From: Paenibacillus sp. R14(2021)
GTDB taxonomy: Bacteria; Bacillota; Bacilli; Paenibacillales; Paenibacillaceae
DNA length: 64,000 nucleotides
Assembly: GCF_019431355.1 (NCBI RefSeq)
Contig: NZ_CP080269.1
Coordinates: 5,017,001 to 5,081,000, forward strand
Reading direction: 5' to 3'
The notes under the pieces are model-generated. The model worked only from the letters and a program-made list of their open reading frames with translations. It was not told where the DNA came from and made no database searches. This document shows positions 1-8,953 of the stretch, in pieces. Made by a program: the position numbers and the translations under genes. Position 1 is the first letter of the stretch. Every line of letters starts with the position of its first letter.

Positions 1-786
1 GCCGATTTGCTGCTGCGCGACGGCCTCCGCTGCGCTTTCGCCGACCGGCATATGGGTGACTATGCCGACAGCATCGCAGCCGAGTACGGCATCAGCCGGA
101 CTGAGCAGGACGAATGGGCACTGCGCAGCCATGAACGCGCAGTGCTGGGGAAACTGCAGGGTATCTTTCACAGCGAGATCATCCCGGTGCCCCTTGCCGG
201 AGGAAGCCCCGAGTCGCAGAGCCACGTATTCGCCGTGGACACGGACGAGGCGCCGCGGGGCGATACCAGCGCGGCGAAGCTTGCGGCGCTGCGTCCCTCG
301 TTCTCGGCGGACGGCACCGGCACGGTAACGGCGGGCAACGCCCCGGGCCTTAACGACGGCGCCTCCGCGCTGATCGTCGCGTCCAAGGTGAGGGCGCTGC
401 GCGAAGGCTATACGCCGCAGGCGGTGCTGCTCGGACACGCGGCCGTCGCCGTGGAGCCGCGCCTCTATCCGATCGCGCCGGTGCTTGCCGTGCAGAAGCT
501 GCTGCAGCGTCAAGGTTTGCAGCTGGATGCCGTTGACCGCATCGAGCTGAACGAGGCGTTCGCGGTTGTCGTGCTCGCCTGCGGCAAGCTGCTCGGCTGG
601 GACAGCAGCAAGGTCAACGTGCACGGCGGTGCCATTGCGCTTGGGCATCCCGTCGGCGCAAGCGGCGCGCGGATTGTCGTGACGCTGATGAACGGCCTGC
701 GGCGCCGCGGCGGCGGACTCGGCATCGCCGCGATTTGCAGCGGCGGCGGGCAGGGAGATGCGCTGTTGATTCGGGTTGACGGGTGA
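1..786 (+). CDS. mmgA: Acetyl-CoA acetyltransferase (thiolase), 5' end cut off by the window
   Basis: Thiolase catalysing the CoA-dependent cleavage of 3-ketoacyl-CoA (or condensation of acetyl-CoA). Only the last 261 residues are in the window; the N-terminal half with the acylated Cys lies upstream. The visible part has the C-terminal signatures: NEAFAV, the GGAIALGHPVGASG block with the catalytic His (about 620-665), and CSGGGQGDA near the end with the second catalytic Cys. It is first in a run of genes matching the Bacillus subtilis mmg operon (mmgA thiolase, mmgB dehydrogenase, mmgC acyl-CoA dehydrogenase, methylcitrate genes). The symbol rests on this context; substrate chain length cannot be read from sequence. 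A 155-base gap with GC-rich imperfect repeats separates it from the next gene. Confidence 0.9.
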   Translation, partial: ADLLLRDGLRCAFADRHMGDYADSIAAEYGISRTEQDEWALRSHERAVLGKLQGIFHSEIIPVPLAGGSPESQSHVFAVDTDEAPRGDTSAAKLAALRPSFSADGTGTVTAGNAPGLNDGASALIVASKVRALREGYTPQAVLLGHAAVAVEPRLYPIAPVLAVQKLLQRQGLQLDAVDRIELNEAFAVVVLACGKLLGWDSSKVNVHGGAIALGHPVGASGARIVVTLMNGLRRRGGGLGIAAICSGGGQGDALLIRVDG

Positions 787-941
787 GCGTGAGTGCGGAG
801 CTCCGCGCTGCGAGCTAAGCTGTAAGCGGTGCGCAGCTAAGCCGCCATGCTCCGAACTGCGTTGCGGAAGGAGCAGTTGGGCCCAGGCGTCGACGAAGTT
901 TCACAGTCATTTAATCGGCTAGACGAAGGAGGGCGGGCAGC

Positions 942-1802
942 ATGGATATCCATTCGGTTTCAGTCGTCGGCGCCGGGCAGATGGGCAGCGGCATCGCGCA
1001 GGTCGCGGCGTTATCAGGCTGCCGGGTGCTGCTGCATGATACGGACGATGCGCGGGTATCGGAGGCACTTGCCGGCATCGGCGGCCGGCTGGCGGACAGT
1101 GCCGCCAAGGGGCGCATCGCGCCGGAGGCGGCTTCGGAGGCGCTGGCCCGCATCCATCCGGGCGGCGGGCTGGAGCATGCGGCAGGTGCCGATCTGGTCA
1201 TTGAAGCGGCGACGGAGAGCATGCCGGTGAAGAAGGCGATCTTCTCCGCGCTGGACGGAATATGCGGGGAAAGGGCGATTTTGGCGAGCAATACGTCTTC
1301 GCTGTCGGTGACGGAATTGGCTGCGGCGACGCGGCGGCCGGAGCAGGTCATCGGCATGCATTTCATGAATCCCGTGCCCGTGATGAAGCTGGTGGAGATG
1401 ATCCGGGGGCTGCGCACGAGCGACGAGACGTACGCAAGAACGGCGGGCCTCGCCGAAAGGATGGGGAAGACGCCGCTTGAGGTGCGGGATTTCCCCGGGT
1501 TCGTGAGCAACCGGATTCTCATGCCGATGATCAACGAGGCGATCTATACCGTGTATGAAGGCGTCGCTTCAGCGGAGGCCGTGGACGGGATCCTGAAGCT
1601 CGGGATGAATCACCCCATGGGCCCGCTCGCCCTAGCTGATCTCATCGGCTTGGACACATGCCTCGCCATTATGGAAACGCTGCATGACGGCTTCGGCGAT
1701 TCCAAATACAGGCCCTGTCCGCTGCTTCGCAGCTATGTGCACGCAGGCTGGCTGGGACGCAAGAGCGGCCGCGGGTTCTACGTTTACGGGGAAGGGAGCT
1801 GA
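942..1802 (+). CDS. mmgB: 3-hydroxybutyryl-CoA / 3-hydroxyacyl-CoA dehydrogenase
   Basis: NAD-dependent oxidation of 3-hydroxyacyl-CoA to 3-ketoacyl-CoA, the step before the thiolase encoded just upstream. The 286-residue length is the standard size of the stand-alone enzyme. The N-terminus carries a Rossmann motif, [13 protein letters not shown] (residues about 7-20). The block [12 protein letters not shown] and the catalytic His in [15 protein letters not shown] follow at about 120-150, and the C-terminal helical domain contains [18 protein letters not shown]. The ATG at 942 is preceded by GAAGGAGGG at good spacing. Its stop overlaps the leader of the next gene, so the two are probably translated together. 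Confidence 0.92.
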   Translation: MDIHSVSVVGAGQMGSGIAQVAALSGCRVLLHDTDDARVSEALAGIGGRLADSAAKGRIAPEAASEALARIHPGGGLEHAAGADLVIEAATESMPVKKAIFSALDGICGERAILASNTSSLSVTELAAATRRPEQVIGMHFMNPVPVMKLVEMIRGLRTSDETYARTAGLAERMGKTPLEVRDFPGFVSNRILMPMINEAIYTVYEGVASAEAVDGILKLGMNHPMGPLALADLIGLDTCLAIMETLHDGFGDSKYRPCPLLRSYVHAGWLGRKSGRGFYVYGEGS

Positions 1803-1809
1803 TCATCCG

Positions 1810-2964
1810 GTGAGGTTTCGGTTTACGCAGGAGCAGGAGGCGCTGCGGGAACGGGTACGGACATTTGCGGCTTCCCATGTGGCTGCGGCCGTTCTGGCGA
1901 TGGAAGAGAGCGATGTCTTCCCCCGGGCGCTCGTGGATGAGATGGGACGGCAGGGCTTGCTGGGGCTGCCGATTGCGTCGGAATACGGCGGGAGCGGCTG
2001 CGATATGGTCGCCTACATGCTGGCCATCGAGGAAATCTCGCGGGTCAGCGCGGCAGTCGGGGTCATTCTGGCGGTGCATACATCGGTCGGAACCTTGCCA
2101 ATTGTCTATCACGGCACCCCGGAGCAGAAGCGCCGCTGCCTGCCGCAGCTTGCCTCCGGCGCTTGGCTGGGCGCGTTTGCGCTGACGGAACCGCATGCGG
2201 GCTCGGACGCTTCGACCATTCGGACGGCGGCTGTGCGCAGCGGGGATGCGTATGTGCTGTCAGGGTCCAAGGTGTTTATTACGAACGCGGGGGAGGCGGA
2301 TCAGTATCTGTTGTTCGCTGCGTTGCAGGACGCCAGCGCAGCAGCGCCGGACGACCTGCGGACGGGAACGAGCGGCATGACAGCCTTTCTCGTGGGCAAG
2401 GATACGCCCGGCTTCCGCGTCGGGAAGAAGGAGAAGAAGATGGGGCTCCGCGGCTCCAATACATGCGAGCTCATCCTGGAGGAGGCGCGGATTCCGGCTT
2501 CGCAGCGGCTTGGCGCGGAAGGGCAAGGCTTCCGCATTGCCAAATCCGCGCTGAGCGGCGGCCGCATCGGCATCGGCGCGCAGGCGCTCGGCATCGCGCG
2601 GGCCGCGCTGTCGCAGGCGGAGCTCGGCATGCGCGAGGCGCCGCCGCGCCAGCGGGAGAGAGCCGCAAGCGAGCTGCGCGAGATGGCGGCGCAGGTGGAG
2701 GCGGCCGCGCTGCTCGTCTACCGCGCCGCGGATCTGCTGCGGCAGGGCAGGCCCTGCGCGATGGAAGCGTCGATGGCCAAAATGTTCGCCAGCGATACGG
2801 CGATGAGCGTCGCGACGCGGGCGCTGCAGTGGTGCGGAGGTGGCGGATTGACGGAGGAGCAGCCGGCGGAGCGGCTGTTCCGGGATGCGAAGGTAACGCA
2901 GATCTATGAAGGCACGAACGAGATTCATCGGATCGTGATTTCGGGTGAGCTGCTTAAGCGATAG
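1810..2964 (+). CDS. mmgC: Acyl-CoA dehydrogenase
   Basis: FAD-dependent acyl-CoA dehydrogenase introducing the 2,3-double bond of acyl-CoA. I place the start at the GTG at 1810, 7 bases after the stop of the upstream dehydrogenase. This gives 384 residues (family usually about 380) and follows GAAGGGAG; starting further upstream would add over 40 residues overlapping the neighbour. Visible motifs are [14 protein letters not shown] (FAD/substrate loop), [20 protein letters not shown], and the C-terminal [11 protein letters not shown] block that holds the catalytic Glu. Together with the two upstream genes it covers most of a beta-oxidation round; no enoyl-CoA hydratase is seen in the window. 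Confidence 0.92.
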   Translation: MRFRFTQEQEALRERVRTFAASHVAAAVLAMEESDVFPRALVDEMGRQGLLGLPIASEYGGSGCDMVAYMLAIEEISRVSAAVGVILAVHTSVGTLPIVYHGTPEQKRRCLPQLASGAWLGAFALTEPHAGSDASTIRTAAVRSGDAYVLSGSKVFITNAGEADQYLLFAALQDASAAAPDDLRTGTSGMTAFLVGKDTPGFRVGKKEKKMGLRGSNTCELILEEARIPASQRLGAEGQGFRIAKSALSGGRIGIGAQALGIARAALSQAELGMREAPPRQRERAASELREMAAQVEAAALLVYRAADLLRQGRPCAMEASMAKMFASDTAMSVATRALQWCGGGGLTEEQPAERLFRDAKVTQIYEGTNEIHRIVISGELLKR

Positions 2965-3005
2965 CGGACGGAACAATACCGTTAGTGAAAGGAGGCTGCG
3001 CGTTA

Positions 3006-3914
3006 ATGGCAGCACAATCAAGCCGATTATCACCGGGAAGCCGGTTCAGGGAGGCGCTCCGGCAGGAGAAGCCGCTGCAGATCGCAGGCGCCGTCAATGC
3101 CTATGCGGCTATGCTGGCACAGGCAGCGGGATTCCGCGCCTTGTACGTTTCCGGCGCGGGTGTAGCAAATGCTTCCTTCGGGCTGCCGGATCTCGGCATC
3201 ACGACGCAGCACGACGTGGCGGAGGATGTCCGCCGCATCAGCGGAGCGGTGGAGCTGCCGCTGCTGGTCGATGCGGATACGGGCTTCGGCTCCGCGTTCA
3301 ATATCGCCCGCACGGTAAAAGAAATGATTCGCGCCGGAGCGGCAGGCATTCACATCGAGGATCAGGTGGCCGCGAAGCGCTGCGGCCACCGGCCGAACAA
3401 GGGGCTTGTAACGACTAGCGAGATGGCCGACCGCCTTGCGAGCGCGGCGGACGCACGGTATGACGCGGATTTCGTCCTCATGGCGCGAACCGATGCGCTT
3501 GCCGCGGAAGGCATGGAAGGCGCGGTTGCGCGTGCGCTGGCTTATGTGGAAGCCGGCGCAGACATGATTTTTCTGGAGGCGGCGGGCAGCTTGGCGGAAT
3601 ACCAAGCCTTTACGGCGCAGGTCACGGTGCCGGTACTCGCGAACATGACGGAGTTCGGGCGCACGCCGCTGTTTACGGTAGAGGAGCTGGGCACCGCCGG
3701 CGCGGCGATGGTGCTGTATCCGCTGTCCGCGTTTCGGGCGATGAATGCCGCGGCGCTCCGCGTGTACGAGGCCATTCGGGGGAAAGGAACGCAGGCGGAT
3801 GTGACTGGGCTCATGCAGACGCGCGAGGAGCTGTACCGGTATTTGGGCTATTACGATTACGAACGGAAGCTGGATGCGTTATTTGACGCAGGTAATAACT
3901 CGGAGGAGGGATAA
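3006..3914 (+). CDS. prpB: 2-methylisocitrate lyase (PrpB / MmgF type)
   Basis: Splits 2-methylisocitrate into pyruvate and succinate, the last step of the methylcitrate cycle. The protein is 302 residues, a TIM barrel of the isocitrate lyase/PEP mutase superfamily. The active-site segment [11 protein letters not shown] (about residues 122-132) carries the catalytic Cys in the form typical of PrpB rather than isocitrate lyase. DADTGFG supplies a metal-binding Asp, and GIHIEDQ matches the family. The ATG at 3006 follows AGGAGG at about 2990-2995; an in-frame GTG at 2985 lies before that site and is unlikely to be the start. In B. subtilis the equivalent gene (yqiQ/mmgF) is last in the operon; here it precedes the synthase and dehydratase. 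Confidence 0.93.
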   Translation: MAAQSSRLSPGSRFREALRQEKPLQIAGAVNAYAAMLAQAAGFRALYVSGAGVANASFGLPDLGITTQHDVAEDVRRISGAVELPLLVDADTGFGSAFNIARTVKEMIRAGAAGIHIEDQVAAKRCGHRPNKGLVTTSEMADRLASAADARYDADFVLMARTDALAAEGMEGAVARALAYVEAGADMIFLEAAGSLAEYQAFTAQVTVPVLANMTEFGRTPLFTVEELGTAGAAMVLYPLSAFRAMNAAALRVYEAIRGKGTQADVTGLMQTREELYRYLGYYDYERKLDALFDAGNNSEEG

Positions 3915-3917
3915 GGG

Positions 3918-5246
3918 ATGGCCGTGAAAAAGCCCGGCGGCTTGGCCGGCGTGGAAGCAGGGGAGACGGCAATCAGCACGGTAGGCAAGGACGGGCGGGG
4001 ACTTACGTATCGCGGCTATGCAATCGAGGATTTGGCGGAGAACGGCAGCTTCGAGGAAACGGCATATCTGCTCATTCGCGGCAAGCTCCCGAACGTCGAC
4101 GAGCTGACGGATTACCGGCGCAAGCTGGCAGCCGCGAGTCGTCTGCCCGCGGTGCTGCAGCAGTTCTTGGAGCTGCTTCCGGCCAGCTCCCATCCCATGG
4201 AGGTGCTGCAGATCGGCTGTGCAGCGCTTGGGACGCTGGAGCCGGAGTCGCCGCAGCGGACGGCTGCCGATATCGCCGACCGGCTCATCGCGCTGACGGG
4301 CCCCATGCTGCTGCATTGGCATCATTATCACCGGGGCGGAGGCCGGGCTGCAGCGGCGCCGGCATCCGCCGAACCGGTGCGTCGGGTGTTTCGCGCAGAT
4401 ACGGATGATGGGCTTCCCAACAGCGCGGCTGAAGGATCGGAGCATGCTGGTGCCGAAGGCCGCTCGTCCGGTGCGGCGGGAACGCCGGTGGAGGGCGAAA
4501 GTCCGGACCAGTCTGCTGCGGCTGTACCTGACGGAAGCGCTTCTGCGAAAGCGCCGGCTTTCGATCCGGACAGCTACACCGTTGCCGGCCATTTTCTTCA
4601 TCTGCTGCACGGGAGGCATCCCGAGACGCGTTCCCAGCGCGTCTTCGATATATCACTGACGCTGTACGCGGAGCACGAGTTCAATGCGTCCACGTTCGCC
4701 GCCCGTGTGACGGCATCCACGCTGTCCAACTACTATGCCTGCATCGCAACAGGCATCGGCACGCTGCGCGGCAACTTGCATGGCGGGGCCAACGAAGCGG
4801 TGATGGCGCTCATTACGCAGTTCCAATCGCCGGAGGAAGCCGTCGAAGGCATCCGGGCCATGCTTGCGTCGAAGCAGCTCATCATGGGCTTCGGGCACCG
4901 GGTATACGCCATTTCCGATCCGCGCTCGGACATTATCAAGAAATGGTCCGAGATGCTTTCGCTTTGGGCTCAGGACGCTGGGCTCTACCCGATCTCTGAA
5001 GCGGTTGAAGAGGTGATGCGCGAGGAGAAGGCGCTGTTCCCGAATTTGGATTTCTACAGCGCGACGGCGTATCATTTCATGGGCATTCCAACGGAGATGT
5101 TTACGCCGATCTTCGTCATCGCCCGGCTCGCGGGCTGGAGCGCCCACATTATGGAGCAGCGGCAGAACAACCGTATTATCCGGCCGACCGCTGCATATGT
5201 CGGACCTGACAACCAGCCTTGGCTGGAGCTGCACGGAAGACGTTAA
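3918..5246 (+). CDS. mmgD: 2-methylcitrate synthase / citrate synthase with a long internal insert
   Basis: Condenses propionyl-CoA (or acetyl-CoA) with oxaloacetate. The citrate synthase core is complete: GNLHGGANEAV with the first catalytic His, GFGHRVYAISDPRS with the second His, and the catalytic Asp in FPNLDFYSA, ending with AAYVGPDNQPW. At 442 residues it is about 70 longer than usual (roughly 370-380). The excess is one block, about residues 140-213 (nucleotides about 4336-4557), rich in Ala, Gly, Ser, Pro, Glu and Asp, between LLHWHHYHRG and FDPDSYTVAGHFL. It keeps frame and the flanking domains are intact, so it looks like a tolerated low-complexity surface loop. The start follows GGAGGAGGG, 3 bases after the stop of prpB. 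Confidence 0.9.
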   Translation: MAVKKPGGLAGVEAGETAISTVGKDGRGLTYRGYAIEDLAENGSFEETAYLLIRGKLPNVDELTDYRRKLAAASRLPAVLQQFLELLPASSHPMEVLQIGCAALGTLEPESPQRTAADIADRLIALTGPMLLHWHHYHRGGGRAAAAPASAEPVRRVFRADTDDGLPNSAAEGSEHAGAEGRSSGAAGTPVEGESPDQSAAAVPDGSASAKAPAFDPDSYTVAGHFLHLLHGRHPETRSQRVFDISLTLYAEHEFNASTFAARVTASTLSNYYACIATGIGTLRGNLHGGANEAVMALITQFQSPEEAVEGIRAMLASKQLIMGFGHRVYAISDPRSDIIKKWSEMLSLWAQDAGLYPISEAVEEVMREEKALFPNLDFYSATAYHFMGIPTEMFTPIFVIARLAGWSAHIMEQRQNNRIIRPTAAYVGPDNQPWLELHGRR

Positions 5247-5282
5247 CGATCCCAATCGCTCGTGAAAGCGAGGTGAGCACGA

Positions 5283-6728
5283 ATGACGGACGGCTTTGAA
5301 AATAACGCAAGACCCCAGCCGGACCAGCTGCTTGTCGATATTGCCGACTATGCGTCGGATGCCGTGATCGACAGCGAGCTGGCTTATGAGACGGCGCGAT
5401 ACTGCCTGATGGATACGCTGGGCTGCGGCATACTTGCGCTCAGCTATCCCGCATGCACGAAGCTGCTCGGTCCCGTCGTGCCCGGCGCGGAGCTGCAAAG
5501 CGGCGTCCGGATTCCCGGCACGGCTTATAGGCTGGATCCCGTGACGGCGGCCTTCAACATCGGCTGCATGATCCGCTGGCTCGATTATAACGACACTTGG
5601 CTGGCGGCGGAATGGGGCCATCCCTCCGACAATCTCGGCGCGATTCTAGCGGCGGCGGACTATGCCAGCCGGCAGAACGAGGCGGCGGGCCAGCCTCCGC
5701 TTCGCATGCGCGACGTCCTGACTGCGATGATCAAGGCGCATGAAATTCAAGGCGTGCTCGCGCTGGGCAACAGCTTCAACCGGGTCGGCCTGGATCACGT
5801 CATTCTCGTCAAGGTGGCTTCGACCGCCATCGTTACCGGTCTGCTCGGCGGCACGAAGGACGCGGTCATCAGCGCGTTGTCGCATGCCTGGCTAGACGGT
5901 CATCCGCTCCGCGTCTACAGACATGCGCCGAACACCGGCTCGCGCAAGTCCTGGGCGGCTGGCGATGCCGCCAGCCGCGCCATGCAGCTGGCCTTCCTCA
6001 CGCTGCGCGGCGAGATGGGCTATCCGTCCGTCTTGTCCGCGCAGGGCTGGGGCTTCAGCGACGCCTTGTTTAGAGGCCGGCCTCTGACGCAGGAACGTCC
6101 CTTCGGTTCCTATGTGATGGAGAACGTCCTGTTCAAAATCGCCTACCCCGCCGAGTTTCACGCCCAGACCGCCGTGGAGAGCGCAATTGCGCTTCATCCC
6201 CGGGTGGCCGGCAGGCTGGAGGAGATCGCCCGAATCGTGATTGCAACCCATGAGTCCGCTATTCGCATCATCGACAAGCAGGGACCGCTGCACAATCCGG
6301 CCGACCGCGACCACTGCCTGCAGTACATGACGGCCGTCGGGCTGATTCACGGCTGCTTGACCGCGGATCATTACGAGGATTCGGCGGCTGCGGATCCGCG
6401 AATCGACCGGCTGAGGGCAAGAATGAAGATTGTGGAGAACGCTCAGTTTTCCAGAGACTACCTGGATCCCGAGAAGCGCTCCATCGCGAACGGCGTGCAG
6501 GTGTTTTTTCAAGACGGCAGCATGACGGAGCAGGTCATTACCGAATATCCGATCGGCCACCGGCGCAGACGGGAGGAGGGCATCCCGCTGCTGAAGCGGA
6601 AATGCGAAAGCAATCTGGCCGCGGGCTATTCGGATGAACGGGTGCGCCGCATTCTCTCGATTTGCGAAGACCCGGATACGCTTGACGCCATGGCGGTACA
6701 TCAGTTTATGGACCTGCTGGCGAAGTGA
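5283..6728 (+). CDS. mmgE: 2-methylcitrate dehydratase (MmgE/PrpD family)
   Basis: Dehydrates 2-methylcitrate to 2-methyl-cis-aconitate. The 481-residue length agrees with PrpD/MmgE (about 480). Family features are [13 protein letters not shown] near the N-terminus, [23 protein letters not shown] at about 100-125 (a conserved active-site stretch), and [14 protein letters not shown] in the middle. The ATG at 5283 follows a GAGGTGAG-type site. It is last in the mmg-type run, so this locus supplies synthase, dehydratase and lyase. The hydration step, normally done by an aconitase, is not encoded here. Confidence 0.93.
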   Translation: MTDGFENNARPQPDQLLVDIADYASDAVIDSELAYETARYCLMDTLGCGILALSYPACTKLLGPVVPGAELQSGVRIPGTAYRLDPVTAAFNIGCMIRWLDYNDTWLAAEWGHPSDNLGAILAAADYASRQNEAAGQPPLRMRDVLTAMIKAHEIQGVLALGNSFNRVGLDHVILVKVASTAIVTGLLGGTKDAVISALSHAWLDGHPLRVYRHAPNTGSRKSWAAGDAASRAMQLAFLTLRGEMGYPSVLSAQGWGFSDALFRGRPLTQERPFGSYVMENVLFKIAYPAEFHAQTAVESAIALHPRVAGRLEEIARIVIATHESAIRIIDKQGPLHNPADRDHCLQYMTAVGLIHGCLTADHYEDSAAADPRIDRLRARMKIVENAQFSRDYLDPEKRSIANGVQVFFQDGSMTEQVITEYPIGHRRRREEGIPLLKRKCESNLAAGYSDERVRRILSICEDPDTLDAMAVHQFMDLLAK

Positions 6729-6731
6729 GTA

Positions 6732-6782
6732 GGAGCCTGTGTACACCGGTGAGCAGGGTGCCGGCGGCGCAGGCTTTTCTAG
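6732..6782 (+). terminator. Weak terminator-like hairpin after the mmg-type operon
   Basis: AGCCTG and CAGGCT pair across a spacer containing a nested CCGG/CCGG pair, followed by a short T stretch. The position just after the mmgE stop fits transcription end, but the stem is short and the U tract poor. Confidence 0.35.
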
Positions 6783-6833
6783 TTGTTCTATGCTATGATG
6801 CTAGCAGAAGGTTGCACGGAGGAGGCATTCGGC

Positions 6834-7682
6834 ATGGGAAAATCGATCTTCAACCCTGAGCGGCCTTACCGCGAGGATACGGATCTGGAGCTCCTGTATT
6901 GGGGCAAGGAGCAGTGCACGCCCGGCAATTCTGTAGGACCTGGCATCCGGGAATGCTATAAGGTCCATTTCGTGCATGACGGGTTCGGAACGGTAACCGT
7001 CGGCGACCGGTCGTACAAGCTGTCAGCGGGCGAGGCGTTCTTGATTTACCCGCAGGTGGTAACGCGCTATGAAGCGGACGAGGCCGAGCCGTGGACGTAT
7101 TCATGGATGGCGTTCCAAGGCGCGCGCATGCCGGATATTTTGGCCGGTACGAGTCTGAAGCCGGCCGAGCCGGTCTTTGCCATGGATCTGAAGCTCATGC
7201 CGGGGCTCTACGAATCGCTCTGCGACGCGCTGCAGCAGGGGGGCAGTGTTGATCTTCGGCTGACGACGCTTCTTTATTCATTTATGGTTGCCTTGGTCGA
7301 GGCGGCCCCGGCATCCGCGGACAAGCATGCCAGCGTAAGGAAGCAGGACAGCTACGTTCACCGCAGCATCGCGTTTATCCACGCCCACTTCTCCGAGAAT
7401 TTAACCGTCGCACAGCTTGCCGCTCTGATCGGACTGGACCGCAAATATTTCTCCGTCCTGTTCAAAGAAGCGCTCGGCCTCCCGCCGCAGCAGTATTTGC
7501 TTCAATACCGGATGGATCGGGCTAGCGACCTGCTGGAAAGCGGTGCGTACACGGTCGGCGAGGTCGCTAGGTCCGTCGGCTATCAAGATGCGCTGCTTTT
7601 CTCGAAAATGTTCAAGAAAGTAAAGGGCGTCTCGCCGAAGCAGCTTATGCCGTCTAGTGTGAGGGCTGACATTATAACATAA
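6834..7682 (+). CDS. AraC family transcriptional regulator (cupin sensor + HTH)
   Basis: A 282-residue regulator. The N-terminal half is a cupin-type sensor (KVHFVHDGFGTVTVGD, LSAGEAFLIYPQVVTRYEAD). The C-terminal 100 residues are the double helix-turn-helix DNA-binding domain (FSENLTVAQLAALIGLDRKYFSVLFKEAL, then YTVGEVARSVGYQDALLFSKMFKK, SPKQ). The ATG at 6834 is chosen because GGAGGAGG at 6818-6825 precedes it; an in-frame ATG at 6783 has no such site. The next gene on the same strand is an aldo/keto reductase 79 bases downstream, a plausible target. The inducer is unknown; cupin-AraC regulators of this kind usually sense sugars. Confidence 0.88.
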   Translation: MGKSIFNPERPYREDTDLELLYWGKEQCTPGNSVGPGIRECYKVHFVHDGFGTVTVGDRSYKLSAGEAFLIYPQVVTRYEADEAEPWTYSWMAFQGARMPDILAGTSLKPAEPVFAMDLKLMPGLYESLCDALQQGGSVDLRLTTLLYSFMVALVEAAPASADKHASVRKQDSYVHRSIAFIHAHFSENLTVAQLAALIGLDRKYFSVLFKEALGLPPQQYLLQYRMDRASDLLESGAYTVGEVARSVGYQDALLFSKMFKKVKGVSPKQLMPSSVRADIIT

Positions 7683-7735
7683 CTATCATCCTTGCTGACA
7701 TTGGCTTGTTCACGGCCCACCTTTAAGATGATAGT
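7682..7735. promoter_or_regulatory. Inverted repeat and candidate promoter upstream of the aldo/keto reductase
   Basis: ACTATCATC (7682-7690) and GATGATAGT (7727-7735) form a perfect 9-bp inverted repeat separated by 36 bases. Between and across the arms lie TTGGCT (7701-7706) and TAAGAT (7724-7729), spaced 17, a possible but weak sigma-A promoter for the reductase. The repeat could be a split operator, perhaps for the neighbouring AraC protein, or an RNA hairpin. Confidence 0.4.
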
Positions 7736-7761
7736 AATGAAACTAAGGAGGATTTTTGAAC

Positions 7762-8754
7762 ATGAAATATAGCGCCCAACAAGAACGATACGACAAAATG
7801 ACATACAATCGCTCAGGACGTAGCGGGCTGCGCCTGCCTGCGATTTCGCTTGGCTTGTGGCATAATTTCGGCGGCATCAATATGCTGGAGAGCCAGCGGG
7901 CAATGGCGAGGAAAGCATTCGATCTCGGGATTACCCATTTTGATCTTGCGAACAATTACGGACCGCCTCCCGGCTCCGCCGAAGAGAATTTCGGTAGCCT
8001 TCTGAAGCAGGATTTGGCGCCTTACCGCGATGAGCTGATTATCTCAACGAAGGCAGGCTATGACATGTGGCCCGGGCCATACGGGGAATGGGGCTCCAAG
8101 AAGTACCTCGTGGCGAGCCTGAACCAGAGCTTGACTCGGATGGGTCTCGATTATGTCGATATTTTCTATCATCACCGTCCGGACCCGGATACGCCGCTGG
8201 AAGAAACGATGAGCGCGCTGGATTTGATCGTCCGTCAGGGCAAAGCACTGTATGTCGGCCTCTCCAATTACTCGGCCGAGCAGACGCGCGAGGCTTCGCG
8301 CATTCTGAAATCGCTGGGAACGCCGTGCCTCATTCATCAGCCGAGGTACAACATGATGGACCGCTGGGTGGAGGACGGACTGCTGGACGTGCTGGAGGAA
8401 GAGGGGATCGGTTCCATCGCCTTCTCTCCGCTGAGAGCCGGCATTCTGACAGACCGCTACCTGAACGGCATTGCGCCGGATTCCCGCGCCGCAGGACCTT
8501 CCAGGTTCTTGAAGGCAGAGACCATCACGGATGAAATTCTCGCCAAGGTGCGCCGCTTGGACGAGCTGGCACGTGCCCGCGGGCAGAAGCTGTCGCAGAT
8601 GGCGCTAGCCTGGGTGCTGCGCGGCGGACGCGTTACCTCCGCGCTGATCGGCGCGAGCAAGATCAGCCAGATCGATGATGCGGTCGGTGCGCTTGCGGCG
8701 CCTGATTTTACGGACAGCGAGCTAGCGCTCATCGACGCGATATTGCTTGGGTAG
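7762..8754 (+). CDS. Aldo/keto reductase (YghZ / L-glyceraldehyde 3-phosphate reductase type)
   Basis: NADPH-dependent reductase of 330 residues with a TIM-barrel AKR fold. The N-terminus (YDKMTYNRSGRSGLRLP) and SLGLWHNFGG match the YghZ / Kv-beta-like branch. The catalytic tetrad is visible: Asp and Tyr in DLANNYGPPPGSAE, Lys in IISTKAGYD, His in FYHHRPDPDTP. A C-terminal NADP-binding segment reads ALIGASKISQ. The ATG at 7762 follows AAGGAGG at 7745-7751 with normal spacing, better than the TTG at 7756. The enzyme ends in a strong terminator. Family members act on glyceraldehyde 3-phosphate or methylglyoxal; the true substrate here is unknown. Confidence 0.88.
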   Translation: MKYSAQQERYDKMTYNRSGRSGLRLPAISLGLWHNFGGINMLESQRAMARKAFDLGITHFDLANNYGPPPGSAEENFGSLLKQDLAPYRDELIISTKAGYDMWPGPYGEWGSKKYLVASLNQSLTRMGLDYVDIFYHHRPDPDTPLEETMSALDLIVRQGKALYVGLSNYSAEQTREASRILKSLGTPCLIHQPRYNMMDRWVEDGLLDVLEEEGIGSIAFSPLRAGILTDRYLNGIAPDSRAAGPSRFLKAETITDEILAKVRRLDELARARGQKLSQMALAWVLRGGRVTSALIGASKISQIDDAVGALAAPDFTDSELALIDAILLG

Positions 8755-8766
8755 ATGAGGAAGTGA

Positions 8767-8803
8767 GCGGGAAGCATGGCTGCATGCTTTCCGCTTTTTT
8801 TTG
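8767..8803 (+). terminator. Rho-independent terminator of the aldo/keto reductase
   Basis: GCGGGAAGCATG pairs with CATGCTTTCCGC (one G-U pair) across a 4-base loop, followed by a run of nine T. Confidence 0.92.
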
Positions 8804-8886
8804 TACAACCAGAGGAATCCGGTAATTGTCGAAGCTTCTGGCGAACGGACCGGCCCGGAAGCATGAGGGCATAGCCCCTCCCTAAA

Positions 8887-8925
8887 ACAAAACGTGCACC
8901 TCCTCGCGGAAGGTGCACGTTTTGT
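8887..8925. terminator. Perfect 15-bp hairpin, terminator of kimA (minus strand)
   Basis: ACAAAACGTGCACCT (8887-8901) and AGGTGCACGTTTTGT (8911-8925) are exact complements around a 9-base loop. The run of T on the minus-strand side and the position 28 bases past the kimA stop make it the kimA terminator; it may also act on the plus strand. Confidence 0.85.
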
Positions 8926-8953
8926 TGATTTATGGGCTCTGCGAGCACGGCCA

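Noticed and set aside
4405-4659. Short frame across the insert of the methylcitrate synthase
   Set aside because: Considered as evidence of a frameshift or nested gene. The synthase frame is open with correct motifs on both sides, so the insert is part of the same protein.
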